Assembly: GCA_010014665.1 (NCBI GenBank) | Contig: RZYF01000005.1 | Location: forward strand, 1-32,968 | DNA from: Candidatus Saccharimonadota bacterium | GTDB lineage: Bacteria > Patescibacteriota > Saccharimonadia > Saccharimonadales > Saccharimonadaceae | Direction: 5' to 3' | DNA length: 32,968 nt | Shown: positions 28,882 through 32,968 of the stretch, piece after piece | How the letters are laid out: each line of letters starts with the position of its first letter | How positions within the stretch are numbered: the first letter of the stretch is position 1 | Made by a program: the position numbers and the translations under genes | Notes under the pieces: model-generated | Told to the model about the DNA's origin: nothing | Database searches by the model: none | The model's input: the letters and a program-made list of their open reading frames with translations, nothing else

Positions 28882-28899
28882 TATGTTAAGAAAAATAGT

Positions 28900-30078
28900 C
28901 TATTGACAAAGCGTCGTACAATAATCCGCTACATTGGCGTCGTGCTCGTCTTCGGTGCGAGCAAAATAAGTCCGCCCATCATCACCGGCAACAAAATACA
29001 AATAATCACCTGCAGAAGGAAAAGCGACAGCCTGAAGAGCAGTATAATTCATATTCGATATCGGACCAGGGGGAAGTCCTGGATATTTGCGTGTATTATA
29101 TGGCGATTCTAGGTCTACGCTTGGCGCTACGTCCATTTTTTTGGCAGCATACATATAAGTTACGTCTGAACCAAGCACCATGTTAGACTTGAGACGACTT
29201 AGAAATACCTGAGCTACTTGTTTCTGTACGGCCTCATCGTTAACTTCTTGCTGGACTATCGAAGCTAAGGTGATTGCCTGATGCAGATTTAAACCATGAC
29301 TAGCAAAAGCCTCAGGTAGCTTATCGCGCTGCATACGACCGTAGAGTTCATTAAACGTTCGCTCAAAAACATCACTCAGTGTTTGATCGGCACTCATCTG
29401 ATAAGTTTCTGGAAAAATATATCCCTCAAGTGATGCCTCGGCCGGTTTGTTTCGTAATAATTCTGAATTATAGCTGAATTTATAGGCTGTATTGATTTCT
29501 GCGCTTGTAAAACCTTGAGCAGCTAAACTATGCTCGATGTCTGGGTCAGATAACTCTTCGAGTGTTAGCCCAGGAGCTATCATCACGACATAAATACCCT
29601 TTTCGCCTGATACTAACTTCTGAATAATAGCCTCAACCGATTGTTTACTGGAAATAACATATCCGCCAGCTTGGATGTTTGGATAAGCCCGTATAGACCT
29701 TGCGTACCATTCAAAAGTTAGAGCACTTCGTACCAATTTATGATCTTCCAGATTTCGAGCGATCGATTCTAGAGACTCCCCCGGAGCTATAGTGATATGT
29801 TGATCTATTATGTTACCCCCCCTAGGTTGGAGCGTCCACCAGAAATACGTTCCCGATACGCTAGCCGCAACTATCAGGATAGATACAACTAAAATTATTG
29901 TACGAAAAATCGTCTTTCTAGGTCTAGGCACTTTGTTGTCTATGGTAGGTCCTTGGGTTGCTACCAACGGCTCCTGGATACTGTTATCGCTAGTAGGTAC
30001 CACAGACTGCTCGTGTGGCAAGGCTGTAGTTAACGGACTAGGTAGTACCGTAGGCTGCTGAGGCGGTTTAATATCCAT
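28900..30078 (-). CDS. mltG: Endolytic transglycosylase MltG
   Basis: ITLASIVQQEVNDEAVQKQVAQVFLSRLKSNMVLGSDVTYMYA; YNTRKYPGLPPGPISNM. Start set at the Met in MDIKPPQQP (30078) rather than 30156. Confidence 0.92.
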   Translation of the reverse strand: MDIKPPQQPTVLPSPLTTALPHEQSVVPTSDNSIQEPLVATQGPTIDNKVPRPRKTIFRTIILVVSILIVAASVSGTYFWWTLQPRGGNIIDQHITIAPGESLESIARNLEDHKLVRSALTFEWYARSIRAYPNIQAGGYVISSKQSVEAIIQKLVSGEKGIYVVMIAPGLTLEELSDPDIEHSLAAQGFTSAEINTAYKFSYNSELLRNKPAEASLEGYIFPETYQMSADQTLSDVFERTFNELYGRMQRDKLPEAFASHGLNLHQAITLASIVQQEVNDEAVQKQVAQVFLSRLKSNMVLGSDVTYMYAAKKMDVAPSVDLESPYNTRKYPGLPPGPISNMNYTALQAVAFPSAGDYLYFVAGDDGRTYFARTEDEHDANVADYCTTLCQ

Positions 30079-30484
30079 AATTAGTACCCAAATAATCTTG
30101 GAGAATAATAGTTGCAGCTTCGCTATCGATGTCAGCTTTTTCGTATGGCTTTTCACGCAGTTTCAAACGTTCTTCAGCCACAACGGACGTCAAGGACTCA
30201 TCCTGAAACTCCACTGAAAGCCTAAATTGTCTCAGCTGAGTAGCGAAATCATGGGCTATCGCGGTCTGTTGGGTTTTAAAACCAGACTGGTTCCTTGGGT
30301 AACCTACGATCAAAATGCTCGGTTCTTTCTCGGCAATCAGCTGTTTAATTCGCTCAAATTCAAGACCGTCTACGAAAATAGTACCTATCGGAAAAGCAAT
30401 CTTCAGAGATGTGTCAGCTTCGGCTATTCCGATCCGCTTTTCACCCACATCAAATGCTAATAATCGTTGTGTATTAATTCCCAT
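30068..30484 (-). CDS. ruvX: Putative Holliday junction resolvase RuvX/YqgF
   Basis: LLAFDVGEKRIGIAEAD, ILIVGYPRNQSG, VEFQDESLTSVVAEERL, DSEAATIILQDYL. Confidence 0.93.
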   Translation of the reverse strand: MGINTQRLLAFDVGEKRIGIAEADTSLKIAFPIGTIFVDGLEFERIKQLIAEKEPSILIVGYPRNQSGFKTQQTAIAHDFATQLRQFRLSVEFQDESLTSVVAEERLKLREKPYEKADIDSEAATIILQDYLGTNYGY

Positions 30485-32120
30485 TGGTCATTGTGAAAAT
30501 TATATGAACTTTTTTATCATCTTTAGGTACTGAGTTCACCCAGAACGGTGAGAATTTAACGTCTACGTCTTCGATGCCATCAATTGCATTAACCATTTCT
30601 CTAACGTCACCCTCACGCAAGCCAGCAATATCTCTAATAAGCTTAGCCTGGTCAATATTTGGGCCAACTTGGGCGGTCGCAACAGCCCGAATAGTATAGC
30701 CACCTTCAACTTTATTAAATTCGGAAAACTTCGTAGACTTTTCGCCAACTTCATAGATTTTTTGGTTCTTTTTGTTGGATAATTCAGTCTTTAAGAATGC
30801 ACTATAAACTTGCGATAGATCGTTAGTTTTAACACCGATTAAAGTATATGTGGTTTCAAGTGTTAGTTTACCAGACGTAGCTTCTTGGCCAACCGCCGGC
30901 GTTGCTACAGGATTACCCGGCTCAACCACAAATGCATCATTAATAGCAATTTCCGCACTAGTAAATTGTTTTTTCAGCTCTTCACGTACCGCATTCGAAT
31001 CTTGAGATTTAAGCTGTTCGAAAGCTTTATCTACATCGACCTGTGAAATAACTGTCACTTCTTTAGTAGTACCACCAGAAGTCTCTTCAGTCAGAGTAGC
31101 CGTCAAATCACTAGGTGCACCACTCATAGAACCCGAGGCGCCGTTATAGGTAGGGCCATTGGAAGCAGCCGTAACCCCTACAGTTGCCGAACCAGCTGTA
31201 CAATTAAATACACTCGCACAAGATCCTTTAGGTACAGTCACGGTAGTATTAGTCGTAAATTGCAACCCACTACTAGTTCTAAGTACTACGCCTGCGTTGA
31301 GCGTAACGGCAGTAAATGAACTATTAGCCAACTTTACAGTTCCAGTAGCCTTATCACCGACATCTTTTTTACCAGTTGCAGTTAAGTCAGCACTGGTAGC
31401 TTTTTTGATTTGTTTAACCACCGAAGGCAAAACGTTTTGCGCAGCATCCACTTTGGCGCCGTCACGGATTTGCAAAACTTTGTTTATATTTATTACGTTC
31501 GTACGAGCCTTAATAACTACGTCGGCTCTAGGAGCAAAAACCGTTGCCCAAACCACAAAACCTACTAGGAGTAACAAACCTCCAACAGCAATAAATAATT
31601 TTTTTCTAAACATATTAAAGTTTGGCAGTTTATTAGTAATCGAACGTTTTTTAGCAACATCCGATATTGCTACAGAACCTGCGCTTGACTTAAATGATTT
31701 TCTTGAATCGTCAGCTGTATTAACTTCGTCTTCCAGATTATTAGGGAATATTTCTACCTCAGAATCAACAGAATCCAGGTTGTTTGTTGGCTCAATTTCT
31801 TCGCCTTGAATCACATCATCATCAATTCCTTCAACAACTACCGGTGTACTAAGCTCTGGCTTACTCTGAAGGTTTTTGGCGATCGGAAGCAATAGTTCTG
31901 CGGCTAAATTTGATAATGCAGGATCATTTGTAATCAACACTATTCGTTTATCGGCTTGTTCAGCAGCTCTTTTGAGTAGCTTGAGATTTACGATACTCTG
32001 TAAAACACCCACTCTTTTAGGTGGTACTAAAGCGACTATAGACGATTTTGCGTCTTTTACTCGTTCTATGATAGCAGTGATATCGTCTTCTGTGTCAATG
32101 TAAACAACGTCTTTTTTCAT
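30474..32120 (-). CDS. Membrane protein with Baseplate_J-like C-terminal region, cell-surface associated
   Basis: N-terminal cytoplasmic domain, a single TM (KKLFIAVGGLLLLVGFVVWATVF), then a Thr/Ser-rich extracytoplasmic region resembling Baseplate_J-like Patescibacteria proteins. Confidence 0.6.
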   Translation of the reverse strand: MKKDVVYIDTEDDITAIIERVKDAKSSIVALVPPKRVGVLQSIVNLKLLKRAAEQADKRIVLITNDPALSNLAAELLLPIAKNLQSKPELSTPVVVEGIDDDVIQGEEIEPTNNLDSVDSEVEIFPNNLEDEVNTADDSRKSFKSSAGSVAISDVAKKRSITNKLPNFNMFRKKLFIAVGGLLLLVGFVVWATVFAPRADVVIKARTNVININKVLQIRDGAKVDAAQNVLPSVVKQIKKATSADLTATGKKDVGDKATGTVKLANSSFTAVTLNAGVVLRTSSGLQFTTNTTVTVPKGSCASVFNCTAGSATVGVTAASNGPTYNGASGSMSGAPSDLTATLTEETSGGTTKEVTVISQVDVDKAFEQLKSQDSNAVREELKKQFTSAEIAINDAFVVEPGNPVATPAVGQEATSGKLTLETTYTLIGVKTNDLSQVYSAFLKTELSNKKNQKIYEVGEKSTKFSEFNKVEGGYTIRAVATAQVGPNIDQAKLIRDIAGLREGDVREMVNAIDGIEDVDVKFSPFWVNSVPKDDKKVHIIFTMTNGN

Positions 32121-32968
32121 ACTCTTAGTATCCTATTAAGTCTTTCCTTCACAGAATCACCTTCGCTTATCGCTAGAGTATCATATCCTACTCGTAGTAA
32201 CCCCATTGCGGTAATATATGTATGATCGTTGACGTTACCAGTATGATCTTTCATACCAGATACATCAGACGGGCGAATATGCTGCACGGTCGGGCGCTTA
32301 GTGAAAGGCAATTCCTTATACCATTCGCGTTGTGACAAGGCTTCTACTAGAGGTACTAAGCTCGCACCACCACCACATAACAAAATCCGGTTAGGGAGGT
32401 GATCAACGCTATCGAATTCACTTAGTGCAATCTCAACCCCACTAATCCAAACGTCGAGGGTTTTTTCGATAGACGTATTTAGCTCTTCGGCAACCGATGG
32501 CTTGATCTTTGTGTCACCATAATGTAACTTTAGCTTTTCAGCTTCATCGTAAGTGATATCTAAGTCATTTGCTATCGTCCTAGTAAAGCTCCTACCTCCG
32601 ATACCAAACATCTTAGTTCCTTCGACACCACCGTCATCTACAACAGCAATGTCAGTTGTACCGCCACCAACATCCGCCAAAATAGCCGTAAAATTACTAC
32701 CCGTATCGGATCCAAGCATGCTACGAGATACCGCAAAAGGTTCAGCGGCAACCGCCAGTAGGTCTAAGTCTAAATCGTTAGCAGTGCGTTCTATCGCCCC
32801 AATATGAACCATCGGTGCAAAAGCTGTGTATATTTGTATAGCCACATCTCTACCTTGAAAACCAATCGGGTTTGCAACCTTGTAGCCATCAATATGTATA
32901 CTGACGATGGCAGAATTAACTAATTTTACCTCAACTTCTTTGTTACCTGTTTCAAGACCGATCTGTTG
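32117..32968 (-). CDS. FtsA/PilM-like actin-fold ATPase, 5' end truncated by the window edge
   Basis: ADVGGGTTDIAVV phosphate-binding motif, ILLCGGGASLVPL. The reading frame stays open upstream of the ORF-track start through 32968 (QQIGLETGNKEVEVKLVNSAIVSIHIDGYKVANPIGFQGRDVAIQIY). Confidence 0.82.
   Translation of the reverse strand, partial: QQIGLETGNKEVEVKLVNSAIVSIHIDGYKVANPIGFQGRDVAIQIYTAFAPMVHIGAIERTANDLDLDLLAVAAEPFAVSRSMLGSDTGSNFTAILADVGGGTTDIAVVDDGGVEGTKMFGIGGRSFTRTIANDLDITYDEAEKLKLHYGDTKIKPSVAEELNTSIEKTLDVWISGVEIALSEFDSVDHLPNRILLCGGGASLVPLVEALSQREWYKELPFTKRPTVQHIRPSDVSGMKDHTGNVNDHTYITAMGLLRVGYDTLAISEGDSVKERLNRILRV

Noticed and set aside
31159-31809. 216-aa ORF on the plus strand
   Set aside because: Fully antisense to the Baseplate_J-like gene; Thr/Ala/Leu-rich mirror translation with no recognisable domain.

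Overview
This 33-kb window looks like Candidatus Saccharibacteria (TM7)/Patescibacteria DNA, judged from protein style and gene content; taxonomy is an inference. Core genes: murT/gatD, uvrC, uvrA, secG, rplY/ctc, obgE, mltG, ruvX, an ExoI-like sbcB, DedA/VTT membrane proteins, an ABC exporter, two CHAP-type cell-wall proteins, a Baseplate_J-like protein and a partial FtsA/PilM-like ATPase. It also holds three tRNA genes (Val-CAC, Val-TAC, Leu-GAG) and a compact six-gene carotenoid cluster in the order crtE-crtB-crtI-crtYc-crtYd-crtEb-like. Three non-coding signals stand out. (1) At about 24662-25348 (minus) there is an apparently protein-free, highly structured RNA candidate of about 600-690 nt. 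It has a consensus promoter, an 11-bp long-range closing stem, several long perfect hairpins and an intrinsic terminator, and it lies between sbcB and a divergent PaaX/Cas2-like regulator. (2) Each tRNA gene is preceded by a tRNA 5'/D-arm mimic. Both tRNA-Val leaders carry a complement of the D-arm of the tRNA that follows, and the tRNA-Leu gene follows two exact-period 98-bp mimic repeats. (3) Many genes have a -10 box 6-8 nt before the start codon, suggesting widespread leaderless transcription. No database searches or folding software were run. All calls come from reading the sequence and the supplied ORFs.
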